Shown here: positions 1 to 10,702 of the stretch, one piece after another | Position numbering within the stretch: position 1 is the stretch's first letter | How the letters are laid out: every line of letters starts with the position of its first letter | Assembly (NCBI RefSeq): GCF_000003605.2 | Contig: NW_003129858.1 | Span: forward strand, 4,287 to 33,570 | DNA: 29,284 nucleotides | Source: Saccoglossus kowalevskii | Taxonomy: Eukaryota > Hemichordata > Enteropneusta > Harrimaniidae | Direction: 5' to 3' | Notes under the pieces: model-generated | The model's database searches: none | What the model saw: the letters and a program-made list of their open reading frames with translations, nothing else | What the model was told of the DNA's origin: nothing | Position numbers and translations under genes: made by a program

Positions 1-662
1 CTTACTTGTCAGCCATTAGCTACGTTCATAAAATTGCAGGTTTTTCAGCCACAAGTCTTTTATGGTACACAAATTGGTGCAGTCATATCGAAAGTTCAAA
101 CTTCAACTGGATGACCGTCTTCCTATCACTCGTGATTTTTTGCATTGTCTAGTTAAGGCTATTCCACACGTTATTTCATCTGCTTATCAAGGGTGTTTAT
201 TTAGAGCAATGTTTTTAACAGCATTCTATGGGTTCCTAAGGATTGGAAATTACAATTAAAAATAGGCATGATGTGGGTGGGGCCATTCTCTTCAATCAGT
301 TGCAGTTTATTGGAACTATGGGTAAACCTCAATCAATGACATTAACCTTATCCAAATTTAAGCATTGCAAACCAGGCACAGCATTTGTTATTTCATTTTG
401 TAGGAGGGAGGTGCCTGACCTTTGCCCTGTGCAGGCAATGTGGGATTTTTGCCAGTTACGGGGAGTAGATGCGGGCCCACTTTTTTGCCTGCCTGGAGCA
501 TTGGGTATTGGACGGGGTGATTTCACAGCTCAGCTTAGGCGTTCTCTTGAGTTTTGTGGCTTTAATGTTGATTGGTTCAAGGGACATAGTTTTCGTATAG
601 GAGCAGCCTCACAAGCTGCTTCAGATGGGTTGTCTGATGGACATATTATGTTAACAATGTGA
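1..662 (+). mobile_element. Tyrosine-recombinase transposon remnant (xerD-like; DIRS/Ngaro or Crypton type), broken
   Basis: This is the C-terminal part of a tyrosine recombinase of the eukaryotic xerD-like class. In DIRS-like retroelements or Crypton DNA transposons such enzymes cut and rejoin DNA to integrate the element. Seen directly: core-domain text including LPITRDFL, FRAMFLTAFYGFLRIG (the Arg of FLRIG fits the first catalytic Arg), MTLTLSKFKH, CPVQAMWDF and KGHSFRIGAASQAA (fits the HxxR box). The window starts inside the element, so its other genes and its left end are not visible. The copy is broken, with at least two interruptions in the visible part, and is a fossil. On the right the recognisable homology ends where a 47-bp tandem array begins. 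With only the recombinase in view, DIRS, Ngaro and Crypton membership cannot be separated. The many intact family motifs suggest moderate rather than great age. Confidence 0.82.
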
Positions 663-1366
663 TGCTACACATTAAACCCTCCACTAGACATATTATATTA
701 ACAATGTGATAGTACACAGTAAACCCTCCACTGGACATATTATGTTAACAATGTGATGCTACACATTAAACCCTCCACTGGATATATTTTATTAACAATG
801 TGATGCTACACATTAAACCCTCCACTAGACATATTATATTAACAATGTGATAGTACACAGTAAACCCTCCACTGGACATATTATGTTAACAATGTGATGC
901 TACACATTATACCCTCCACTGGATATATTTTATTAACAATGTGATGCTACACATTAAACTCTCCACTGGACATATTTTATTAACAATGCGATAGTACACA
1001 GTAAACCCTCCACTGGACATATTATATTAATAATGTGATGGTACACACTAAACCCTTCACTGGACATATTATATTAACAATGCGATAGTACACAGTAAAC
1101 CCTCCACTGGACATATTATATTAATAATGTGATGCTACACATTATACCCTTCACTGGACATATTATATTAACATTGTAATTGTACACAGTAAACCCTCCA
1201 CGGGACATATTATGTTAACAATGTGATAGTACACAGTAAACCCTCCACTAGACATATTATGTTAACAATGTAATTGTACACAGTAAACCCTCCACTGGAC
1301 ATATTTTATTAACAATGTGATTGTACACAGTAAACACTCTACTGGACATATTATATTAACAATGTA
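641..1366. repeat. 47-bp minisatellite array, about 15.4 units
   Basis: A tandem array in which the word acatattatgttaacaatg recurs every 47 bases (641, 688, 735, 782 and on). The rest of each unit reads like gatgctacacattaaaccct or gatagtacacagtaaaccct, followed by ccactgg. The two middle variants (gctacacatt and agtacacagt) are intermixed. Units differ by a few substitutions, so the array is fairly young but not freshly made. Each unit carries a tgttaaca palindrome. The first unit overlaps the last 20 or so bases of the recombinase open frame. No coding potential is seen across the array. Confidence 0.97.
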
Positions 1367-1889
1367 CAGTAGACTGTCTCGGTAGAATCAGTTGGTGTGC
1401 AATTTTCTGATGACGCCACCATCATGTAGTGAAATTATCGTCGTTGTTTCAGGCCAAACGTGACAATATTTGTTCACGGCGAAAATTTATATGGATGATG
1501 GATGTATGAGCCCCCTCTAGTTGTAGTTCTTAACCATTTTTTTGCATTGCGCGTGGAACAGAGCAGAAAATAATAATTGGCATAACACGTGTCTTACTTT
1601 AAATATTATGAAAAGACGTGATTTATAATTAGTTTGAACTATAAACAGCAAAAGTGTTTACATTATTCCAAGGTAGTCATTGCCGATCGAATTGGCTTGT
1701 ATATGTTTTGTGTGATGAGTATTGGGAATATCAATTTTAAAAATAATTATCCCAATTTGGTTGTAACCTGGACAAGGTCGCAGGTTACCTATATACGGTA
1801 AAAATGATTAAACAATAACTAGAGGTTTTGTGCTGGAATTACCCTTGCCAATAAAACAGATGGAAATCAACATCATATCTCCTTAAGCT
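1367..1889. other. AT-rich non-coding stretch
   Basis: I see no gene, transposon end or RNA gene here. The composition is ordinary for the window. Confidence 0.6.
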
Positions 1890-2093
1890 ATGTATCACCA
1901 TGACAACCTTTGGTTAGAAGAAGGTCACTATATTATTGTTGGCGGCATTCCAGATACAATTGCATCGAGTGAAGCAATGGCAATCTCGCGCTGTCAACAA
2001 TTTTCACGAGAGACTCATCCGAAAGATTTCTTCATACAGTGCCCTTACTGTGATTGGAAGAAATTGATCAAATTTGAGCATCTTTGTTGGTGA
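1890..2093 (+). CDS. Short ORF, 67 codons, with a CxxC pair near its end; doubtful
   Basis: An ATG-started frame closed by TGA, with an in-frame TAA two codons upstream of the ATG, so it does not extend leftwards. The product has no signal peptide or membrane segment. The one notable feature is near the C-terminus, where CPYCDWKK is followed nine residues after the second Cys by HLC. This is a possible but non-standard metal-binding pattern (C-x2-C-x9-H-x-C). I do not recognise the protein. Base composition is slightly richer in G+C than its flanks. At this length many frames arise by chance in this window, and no promoter, splice site or neighbouring gene supports it. Most likely a random frame; a last exon or small peptide gene cannot be excluded. 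Confidence 0.12.
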   Translation: MYHHDNLWLEEGHYIIVGGIPDTIASSEAMAISRCQQFSRETHPKDFFIQCPYCDWKKLIKFEHLCW

Positions 2094-3563
2094 CGAGTGC
2101 AAAATAATGTGACGTACTAAATCACACGTCAGCGGATATATGAAACCATTTATAGTCAGACGTTACGTCATCCACTAGTCGCAAATGTGGCTTTATAAGC
2201 CAATTTCAGATTTTTATGCACAATTTACTTTTTATTGAACAGACGACATCATCGATAAAGAGTGATTCTTTCCACCATTATCCACATTGTAACTAACAAA
2301 ACGCCATGTTGCTACCTACAACGCATGGTAGATACACTAACCCACGATGCGTATACAGTCTTTGCGATGCGGCTCATGGACATCATGGTGTTTGTCTGCC
2401 ATTACCACCAATATTTCGTTTTGAACACTAGAAATGCATTAGCGAAGACGTTGTCACTATAATTAGCCATATGGTCGGTCCGTGTTATAATGTCATTTGA
2501 GAGGGATAAGTCAGGAAATTAGACACGCTAGAGATTATTATATGACGTCATCACTGGAAATAATTCTGCATTGCCTATCTGTGGCGCACACCGTTTTGTC
2601 TACATATTGTATTACAGATCACAGCTGCAAACCGTATCCCCTTTTTAAATATTGAAAATCCAGGTCACGTTAAGATTACTCGTGTGTAACTTGTATTTCT
2701 CTGAATTTTACACTGATTCTTGACTTTTGCCCCTATAATGGTTGAAATGATACGATAATGTATCGGCTTCATTTGAAAATATATTGTTAACTTTTTTATT
2801 ACCTATGAATGAATGGCAAACGAGGGATATATCTATATCTATAGGTAACATCCGAGTGGGTGTGATATATAAATCAGACCACAGAGCATATATTAAAATG
2901 ATGATATATTGAAACGTTTGTTAGTTCATTTGGTGTTAAAAAAAACTTTAGCGGCGAAGCGTTTTTGGACGTTAAATGATTGTAAGGGACGCCGTTCTCA
3001 GGGACGATACCTAAACACGATTATCCATGTTTAAAGTTGGCCATTGGACAAATCTACGTCAGTGTTACGTCAGCAAGTAACTTCAACACTAGAGGGCATG
3101 ACCTATACGAAATTAGTATAGTGTGTTGTTTCAACATTTTTAGCGTAACAACAATTTATGAGTGAATGAAACGTGCAGCTTCATAGTTGTTGTCGTCGTT
3201 CAACTGCCAGGTATTTTGTTAAAATTGGGCAATCGATGTTCAGACAAACAGTATGATGTAATGAAATCAGTAGTTGTTAATTGTAGTCTTCAAATCATAT
3301 ATGATAGTTAATGATTCACATTTGTAAACTAACATCGCATCTGTAATGCATAATCAAGGTCAGCAGGGTCACGAATAACCAGATAAAGCGGTGCGGACTA
3401 CGAAGTACGTGAAGTAACACGTGCTCCGTGATACATTTGTTTTCCGTCGCGTCATCGTATGCAGGATCAGTATCAATTGACCTTACATGGCGTTTTGCGC
3501 GATATTTATCCATTAGGAGGAAGTCAATGAGATTATTACGTGAATACCGTAAAGTTTGCATTA
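2094..3563. other. AT-rich non-coding stretch
   Basis: No gene is supported. It contains one perfect CRE-type palindrome (tgacgtca, 2543-2550), a short atatct-rich run near 2825-2845 and one CTCF-like word (3086-3097). A minus-strand frame at 3316-3561 has no recognisable domain and is of chance length. Confidence 0.55.
2543..2550. promoter_or_regulatory. CRE-like palindrome TGACGTCA
   Basis: A perfect match to the CREB/ATF consensus. A second perfect copy lies at 17027-17034. With no gene nearby, a role is unproven, and about one such octamer is expected by chance in a window this size. Confidence 0.15.
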
Positions 3564-3587
3564 AGGCAGTACACTCCTGTACTGCCT
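3564..3587. other. Perfect hairpin, 10-bp stem with 4-base loop
   Basis: The arms aggcagtaca and tgtactgcct are exact reverse complements around the loop ctcc. It could form a stem-loop in RNA or a small cruciform. No poly-T tract or neighbouring gene assigns it a role. Confidence 0.6.
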
Positions 3588-5148
3588 GAGAGCATATTTT
3601 ACGCTATTCTCGGGATATTGTGTCAAATATAACAGTCCGATATGCTAGCGAAAAGTATTCATGCGTGCACAATCGTACATGTTCATGTGACGCGATTTTA
3701 TTCAGTCATGCGAGAGCGATTTACAGACGTATACATTCTATTGTTTTCGGTGTCAGATGTATTATAATATAATGTATGTCTGTAATATTGGAAAAAAACT
3801 AAATCCTATCCTAGATTCATTGAGTTACTTAAGAGAAGAGAGATTACAAATATTCAAAGATACTGAATACAAAAAAATCATCGGAAAATAATTGTTTTTC
3901 ATCCCACAATATTTTTATTCAACAAAATAAAATAAAAAATTCATTAAAATAAACTCAATTCGGAACTAATAAAAACAAACTAAGTAAACCTAGGTGTTTA
4001 ATAATAACGTAGAACTTGTATCGCCAACAAGAACACAACTAAACAAACAAACAGATATATCCATGGCAAAATTAGTGGAGTATTTACTTCTTGGCATCCA
4101 TCCGACTAGTGATTCCAAGTGGTGTTTCGACATGATTATGCAAAACGCAAGTAATATAGTTTGCAATTACGTAGATATACGAATACTATCATTAGTTTGA
4201 ATATTAAAGTGTGACTACAACGTTCTAATTATGATAAAGCTTAAAGCATCAGCATCATTTTTTGTTTGTCACGAGATGTTTTTCTTACAAGGGTACACAA
4301 TTAATTTTTTTAAGATCGACTTTGTAATTACAAACCCATCACTATATCGTATCAACTGAGTCGGCATATTATCGTTATCGAAGTCCCAAGCGGGTACTTA
4401 ACATTGACATTCTGTACAGGATTGTCGCAAATCGATCTACTGTACTTGAATATAAATCACATTAATTTAGTCTAATTAATTCAGAGTAATTAATTAATTG
4501 ATATGCGAAGGCGATACACAATTTTATCGTTATTGTATGGATCTTTCGTTTTATGATGATTAGTTTATAGTAATTAAAGTTTTAAATAATATCTGCTACG
4601 GTTGATCATATCGTACATTCATTGTGTATTAATAATATAATTTCTAATCATTGCAACGATAATTTCCTTGCACACGGTCACACGATGCACATTAATTTGT
4701 TATCACACGGTCTAGTCATGAACGGGTAAAATCTAATTACAAGACAGTTGTAAAGGTGTATTTTATTTTAACATATAAAGATAGTTAACCCGTTTGTCGC
4801 CCAGTATGCATCGTTCGCAATGCCACACAATTCGTTTTATCACTATATTGAAATATCTTTCCTACTACTGTAGTTATATGGCCGTGGTCGGCGACCTCTG
4901 GCACTAAGGAACTTAATAAAGGAGAAATTTCCATTGATCAATGGTTGTATAAAAACTATTGGACCCGTGTTCTGCAGTAGTATGGAACCTGCCTCGATTT
5001 ACAGTAGTTTCCCTTCCAATGCAACATCATTTCTGATAATTTGTACATTCTAGCGATAGAGTGGTAAAAACGTCGAAAATATTCTGTAAAACACGATAAA
5101 TAACACCTAACAAATCACACTCCGCTATTCATAGGGTCTTCCTCTGGC
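3588..5148. other. AT-rich non-coding stretch
   Basis: Very AT-rich, with runs of taattaatt near 4460-4500. The 68-codon frame at 3994-4200 has no recognisable domain. Nothing else is seen. Confidence 0.55.
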
Positions 5149-5203
5149 CCATTTCAACCGAGTTGAATGGAATAGTGAAACACTTCGCACAACTTGTTTC
5201 ACT
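5149..5203. other. Two adjacent hairpins
   Basis: Hairpin 1 pairs ccatttcaac (5149-5158) with gttgaatgg (5162-5170), with one bulged T and a cga loop. Hairpin 2 pairs agtgaaaca (5174-5182) exactly with tgtttcact (5195-5203). Only three bases separate them. A short outer pairing ccca (5148-5151) with tggg (from 5203) is possible but competes with hairpin 1. It could be a small structured RNA or chance; no RNA family is recognised. Confidence 0.35.
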
Positions 5204-6933
5204 TGGGACCGCGAAAAGCAGTCTAGCCTATTATACAGCTTTCTCACTGGAGGAAATAATTAACAAAAGGGCCAATGAAGATATTTTTCAAGTCCATCTA
5301 GGCTAGCGAATATACCAGGAATAGGATATATACTCCTGACAGTTTTCCAAATTTATTTAGAAGTGTAACATTTCAGTTCCGTCGGCAAGGACAACGAAGC
5401 TCGTAAAATTCTCACGCATTTACAACTGCCATTTCGTTACTCTATTGCGACTGATACTTATTTTTTCTTGCTTGATACACTAAACACGAACAAATATTAT
5501 CCACGTCATTGGTCAGACGATCTAAATAAAATACCAGAAAATATTTAGAAAAAAGATAAGACAAAATGACATTACTACGATTCAAGCAGTGTCTTAAGAA
5601 CAAAAATAGTAGTACTACTGCAAATTAAAAATATCCTTTCTATTTATTCTGAATTCAATTACTGCGTACTAGTATGCTATAACCTTAGTACTTTCACAAG
5701 CACCTAAAATTGGTGTGAGAAGCAGACGCAGTTTAGCAAATCTGATAATATGTTGATTCCTGCCAAGCAGATAGATTTTCCTTTTTTACTGTCCAATTTA
5801 TGTTAACCTTTGATAATTCTCACCATTTATCAGTGAGAAGTGTGATTCGCGTCAATAAATTAGTGAGGTTTTGGATCCTTGTCATTTAACTGTGTTTTAA
5901 GTATACGTTTCTCATTAAGGTCACACCACCACAACAAAATCACATTGGTATCGGTGAAAATATTATCAATAATATCCGGGTTTTTTTCACACTTTTCAGA
6001 GTAGCAGTATTCTACAGGCAATCTTCCTGAGCATTATATTTTCCCACCAATGCAGGTACAATTCAAAAAAATGACTTCAAAAACCATCAATAGAAAATTG
6101 TACTTTTTATTCAGCACAGAGATTCCACATTTTACAATTCTTTTCATTGTACATATTTTGCTGCATCTTCGCCAGCCAATGTCCTTTATTTAGCCATCGC
6201 CTCACTGATGTTGATTGAGTCTTAGAAGGGGTCTGTAATTCGTCGACTAAACCAGTCAGAGGGAAACATCATGAAATGGCGTTACGTCGGCTCAGATTTA
6301 TTTGCCGATTGTTAAATTAACACAAAATAATACGTAATAAAAATTAAAAAAAATGATACAAATAACATATGAAATTAAAAGAAATACGCGCCGTACAATT
6401 AATCAGATTTTAATCAGACTGTGCTAGATTTTTTTTTTTAAACTGTGAATAGTTTTATTTTATTTACCTACGTGGCGATTGAAAATCAGCAAGCGTCGGA
6501 TTATGATAAATTTTGGATCGGTAAGCATGACTTTCACAGTATCCCGCTTTTTGCCATATAGATATTTTCATACTGTTTTGAAGAGGTCTTTAAGGAGCAA
6601 AGGAGCGCCCGGGCTTATGTTTAAAGCTTTGCATTCTGTAGCATCCGAAGTGTGAAATACTGACCGGCTATCTAAACGCCCATTGGTTAATAAACAACCG
6701 ACGAAAGCAGTGTGAAAGTTTCACGTGACAACAATTATGAAAGTTATTTCAATTTGAACGTCTCGGGTTAAGTAGAGATAATTGCCAATTTGTATAAACC
6801 TTCACTCAGAAAAAACTTATAATTAAAATGGCTGTCACATTCACAAATTTAAACTCGTTATCGTTTTGTAAAAAGTATATATAGTACATAATATGAAGAT
6901 GCTCTATTAAGCACATATTGCATGGCCATGAGG
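5204..6933. other. AT-rich non-coding stretch
   Basis: No gene, transposon or RNA gene recognised. Several A or T runs are present. Confidence 0.55.
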
Positions 6934-7029
6934 GCACTAGTATACGTATATTTCCCCGAGGGATTGTGGGGTACCAACAATACCTGCTATTTCACGAGGC
7001 CGCAGGGAACTAGTAATTTCCCTGGTGCT
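6934..7029. repeat. Imperfect foldback (possible miniature transposon remnant)
   Basis: A patch richer in G+C than its surroundings, and roughly its own reverse complement. The left end gcactagtatacg...tttccccgaggg resembles the reverse complement of the right end, gcaccagggaaatt...ttccctgcggc, at a little over half of positions. The similarity continues inward (ttgtggggtacc against ctcgtgaaatagc). This is what an old foldback or miniature inverted-repeat element of about 100 bp would look like. No target-site duplication was made out and no family is recognised. Confidence 0.3.
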
Positions 7030-9350
7030 ACTATGGTAATTTAGCCGATAACACTTGATCATGTTTTGACCAATTACAGTACAGTATTAACGAGTGGTGT
7101 GTTATAATACTATATAGAGCATCCAAAAGAAAGAATGTTTGTGCCCGTTTTTCAAGATGTTTCACTGTCGAAGAAGCTTCGAAATCCAACACTATCACAC
7201 ACATACCTGATTTGTGGTGGAGAAAACAGACAAATTTGTGATGGAATACAATATTTAATAATATACATTCGATCACGGACAATGTATCATTACGCATAGA
7301 CATGACGATTTACGCACGAAGAAAGTATAGAGAATATTTTTTTTAAATGAATAAATCAATTTCCATGCGCCTAACCACATCTGCTTAGCCATTAGGTGTA
7401 TGTCTTATGGGCTTATAGTACTCGATTCACAGTGAGCGAATTCCTAGAGACCGTTTACACTCCCGCACTCTCTAATAACAATAATCGTAGTCACGATTCA
7501 TCTTCAATTGCTTCTTGTCGCAGTACATATTTTACAATGCGTATTTAATCAGTGCCAAACTATAATCAGCAAGGGTACCATAATAATATTTTCAATTTTT
7601 TGATGATAACATGCATATTGTGGAAAGGAAATAGGACAATATCACATGTCAAATAGTATGATGACAATAATGACTTATTCATGATATTGTCACTATGCAT
7701 TTTTGGAAACTGAAATATCGAACAACAGCAATCAGCAACTTCTATAGAATGTGCATAATGACTTAATAACGTCGGAGTTTATACCCGGGGGGGCGATCAC
7801 TATTTACCTTTGTATTGCAAGCTACTATTCTCACAAAGACTGTATAATTGTCACAGACTTCGGTTTACTGCGTTACAAATAACTAGGACTCGATGAGAAC
7901 AAATCATATCTGTACATGATGTCCTTGCATTCACGTGGTGTGAAGTTATATTATGTACCTATGTGGTCATCATTACTATGGGTGAGTGACAACGGAACGT
8001 TTATGATATACACTCGAAAATAATAAATACCACTGAGAATTAATTCAAACTCAAATGTTGTTTTGCTGCTTTATTAAAAATCATACGCTTTGAAGAATCG
8101 CGCTTAATAATTGGTTTTTGAATTATGACCATTACAATTTCATATAATGTATGTACTTCACCAGCTACTCGTAATTCCCCGGAAAATACTGACTGTGTTT
8201 CTACATATTTGATATTGACGTTAAAGTACTGACTTCAACATTCGATACAAGGGGGTTATTCGCGAACAATACAGATAAGCAACATCTAATTGTTTGAAAA
8301 TGTGTGTTTTTTCCGCTTTGTTCTCATTACTATATTTAATCGATCATATTAAGCATAACTACTGACTAATACTAAATGACTATTTTGTATTAAACATCAG
8401 CGAAACAGATTCGAGCTCCTAAAACGAATCACCATAGTCTATTCACTCATGATCATTTCATATTTGGTTTATACTTCAGATTATTGAATAGCTTACGTGA
8501 CGTAAATTTGGTATGTCGTATAATATCAGCACACAAATAATTGGTAGCAAGGTTTATGACTTTTATTTATATATTTCAAGCCTTTTAAGTCATTGTCTCA
8601 CAAATAGAAGTAAAAGTAGATATAGAGTTAACCGATTAGGAGCAGCAAATTAGTATATATTATTTTTTACAAATTTTAAAATTGTAGCCTTGACTATTTC
8701 CCCCAATAGCGAAAATAACATCTCATTGCCTCGTGAAACTTTCTTCCACATGTTAAATTCACTATTACTCAGTAAAGTGTGTTTTATTTTATTCATCGTA
8801 ATATCTCTCTGACTGAATAAAACCCTCACATTTTAAGATGAATTGTTTGCCAGACCTAGGGTATATGATGTTTCTTTAAGACGTTTTATGACGCTGTGAT
8901 CATTTGTATTCAAGGTGTTTATAGTGTGTTTTCTTCACACGGTTTATAATATTGTGTAGAGTTTTAGACTTGATTTGTTTATCTGCCCCCCGCACATTAA
9001 CATCTTTCAAGTTAGTAAGTAAGAAGATGATGCCACATTAGTCACCCTACAATATCAATTTATTAAACTGGTGTATTCTTTTATATTTGTTCCACGCTTT
9101 GGCATCTAATATGAAATGATCGCCTTTCATGAAAACAGAGTTATGCCTTTCTATTTTCAAACGCCTAAGACTATCAGTATATTTATAATGTCGAGGAGGC
9201 ATTGGTAACATAATTTTTAGTCAATTCATTCAATGGTATTTACACATTCCAATGGAATTCCAATGCCTTTCAGGAAATTAGTTAACTTGGGGATGATTTG
9301 CATTTGTAATAACAAATACAGAAATGTGTTTTTTTATGTGTTAATGACAA
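7030..9350. other. AT-rich non-coding stretch
   Basis: No gene is supported. A 90-codon minus-strand frame (7031-7303) has no recognisable domain and partly abuts the foldback patch; I treat it as chance. A short G run (cccgggggggcg) lies near 7784. Confidence 0.55.
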
Positions 9351-9671
9351 ATGACAGCTGTTTTATCAAAGTGCACTCCCCGTGGTAGCCACGTATGGGG
9401 CGGAGATTCACAGGTTCCCAGCAAGATAGCTCATCAGTCAGTATTCAATATATTTCTATGTTTGCGACATCGATTATATCACAGTGACATAGCCTTGACT
9501 ATATGTCATTTCTGGTTGGTGTTTCCAAGAGCTAACAAATCAATCATGATTTGTGCACATATGCTTTCCGTGAGGTCATCGATGTTACCAGTGTTATCTA
9601 TCGCCCGGCTTACATTAACTTGTTATATGACATTGCTGAAGTGCATTCTCTGTTTGATAGTATATATATGA
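9351..9671 (+). CDS. ORF of 106 codons, no recognised homology; probably chance
   Basis: The longest open frame in the window outside the recombinase remnant, starting with ATG. The first 30 residues are polar (SKCTPRGSHVWGG), and the remainder is rich in Leu, Ile, Cys and His with hydrophobic stretches near the end (LPVLSIARLTLTCYMTLLKC). I recognise no domain, catalytic motif or repeat. A second frame (9551-9763) overlaps it in another phase, which argues against selection on either. My rough estimate for this base composition is one or two frames of this length by chance in a window of this size. There is no convincing TATA box, splice-flanked neighbour or polyadenylation context. Its local base composition is slightly less AT-rich than its flanks, so an old unrecognised transposon piece is an alternative. 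Confidence 0.1.
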   Translation: MTAVLSKCTPRGSHVWGGDSQVPSKIAHQSVFNIFLCLRHRLYHSDIALTICHFWLVFPRANKSIMICAHMLSVRSSMLPVLSIARLTLTCYMTLLKCILCLIVYI

Positions 9672-10679
9672 TAAAGTGCGATTGTTTTACATTCACCAAC
9701 CGACAGACAAATCAACCATGTTTATACATAATTAGTAAGACACCTTTTCACTGCACTATTTAGTGTTTGACAAGATAATTAGGAACAAATTAAACAAATC
9801 TAGGTTGATCGTTTCAAAATTCTCTTCAAATGCATTGTGTTGTCGGATGAAAGATTCTCTTGACACCCTGGCTATAATGGGGCCACTAACGTGAGTGTGG
9901 TGTAGGTTAAATGGTCTCGGTTTTTGAAAGAACTCCCATTGTATGCACTTGGAGAGTAAAATTATAATATACTGTTAAAATATGAACACTCCAGTGAATC
10001 ACATTAAAAAGTGATTGAGATGTTATTTTTCATAGCTGTGCGTATTGTACATAATGAATTATAGTTGCAAATAATAACAATTAATCTGTATGATAAACGT
10101 CTGCACACAGTTTGCTATAAATAACTTTTGACTAGACGTTGCAAAAAATATTTTCTGGATCGTTTGAAAATGTAATCGTATAGAAATACGGGCACAGAGA
10201 TGGTGGTTATGCAAATTAGCAAGTGCATCTATTCTTTCGTAGTATGGGATTATAGATTGCACAATACTTCCGGTAAGATTATTTTTATAATTGTCAAACA
10301 TCAATCATCATGCCCAAATTTGATTGATTGTTGTAACTAAATGACAGCAAATATACAGAAGTTTTAGATGACGTACAGAATTAGATAAGTGTCCAGAGTA
10401 ATTTTTTTTTTGAATTTTAAATGCAAGTATTTTAATTCCCCAAATATCGAGTTCTGAGAGAGCGTATGTTTTTAAAAGCCGTGGTTGAATTGTCGATGTG
10501 CCACGGTGTTTTCGTGTTTAGAAGTAGTTCTAAACCTGAATAACACACAGTATAGTTCAAAACCGCTGTTAACTTAAATTGGCAATAATTTTCGATTCTA
10601 AACGTAATTTTTTGGCACTGAACATGACCACCCCTGCATTGTTTTGTTTTTTTAATGCATAAGGCCTTTATTATAAGCC
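9672..10679. other. AT-rich non-coding stretch
   Basis: No gene or transposon recognised. The 81-codon minus-strand frame at 10059-10304 looks random. Confidence 0.55.
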
Positions 10680-10702
10680 ATTATTATTATTATTATTATT
10701 AT
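10680..10702. repeat. (ATT)n microsatellite, about 7.7 units
   Basis: An uninterrupted ATT run following aaggcctttattataagcc and followed by gggcctcatg. No transposon tail or gene is evident beside it. Confidence 0.95.

Noticed and set aside
329-526. Minus-strand ORF opposite the recombinase
   Set aside because: It is the antisense shadow of a region with clear recombinase homology on the + strand.
641-1366. CRISPR-like array
   Set aside because: Units are directly adjacent with no unique spacers, and the context is an animal genome with transposon remnants.
7031-7303. 90-codon minus-strand ORF as a gene
   Set aside because: No domain, no support from context, and a length expected by chance at this base composition.
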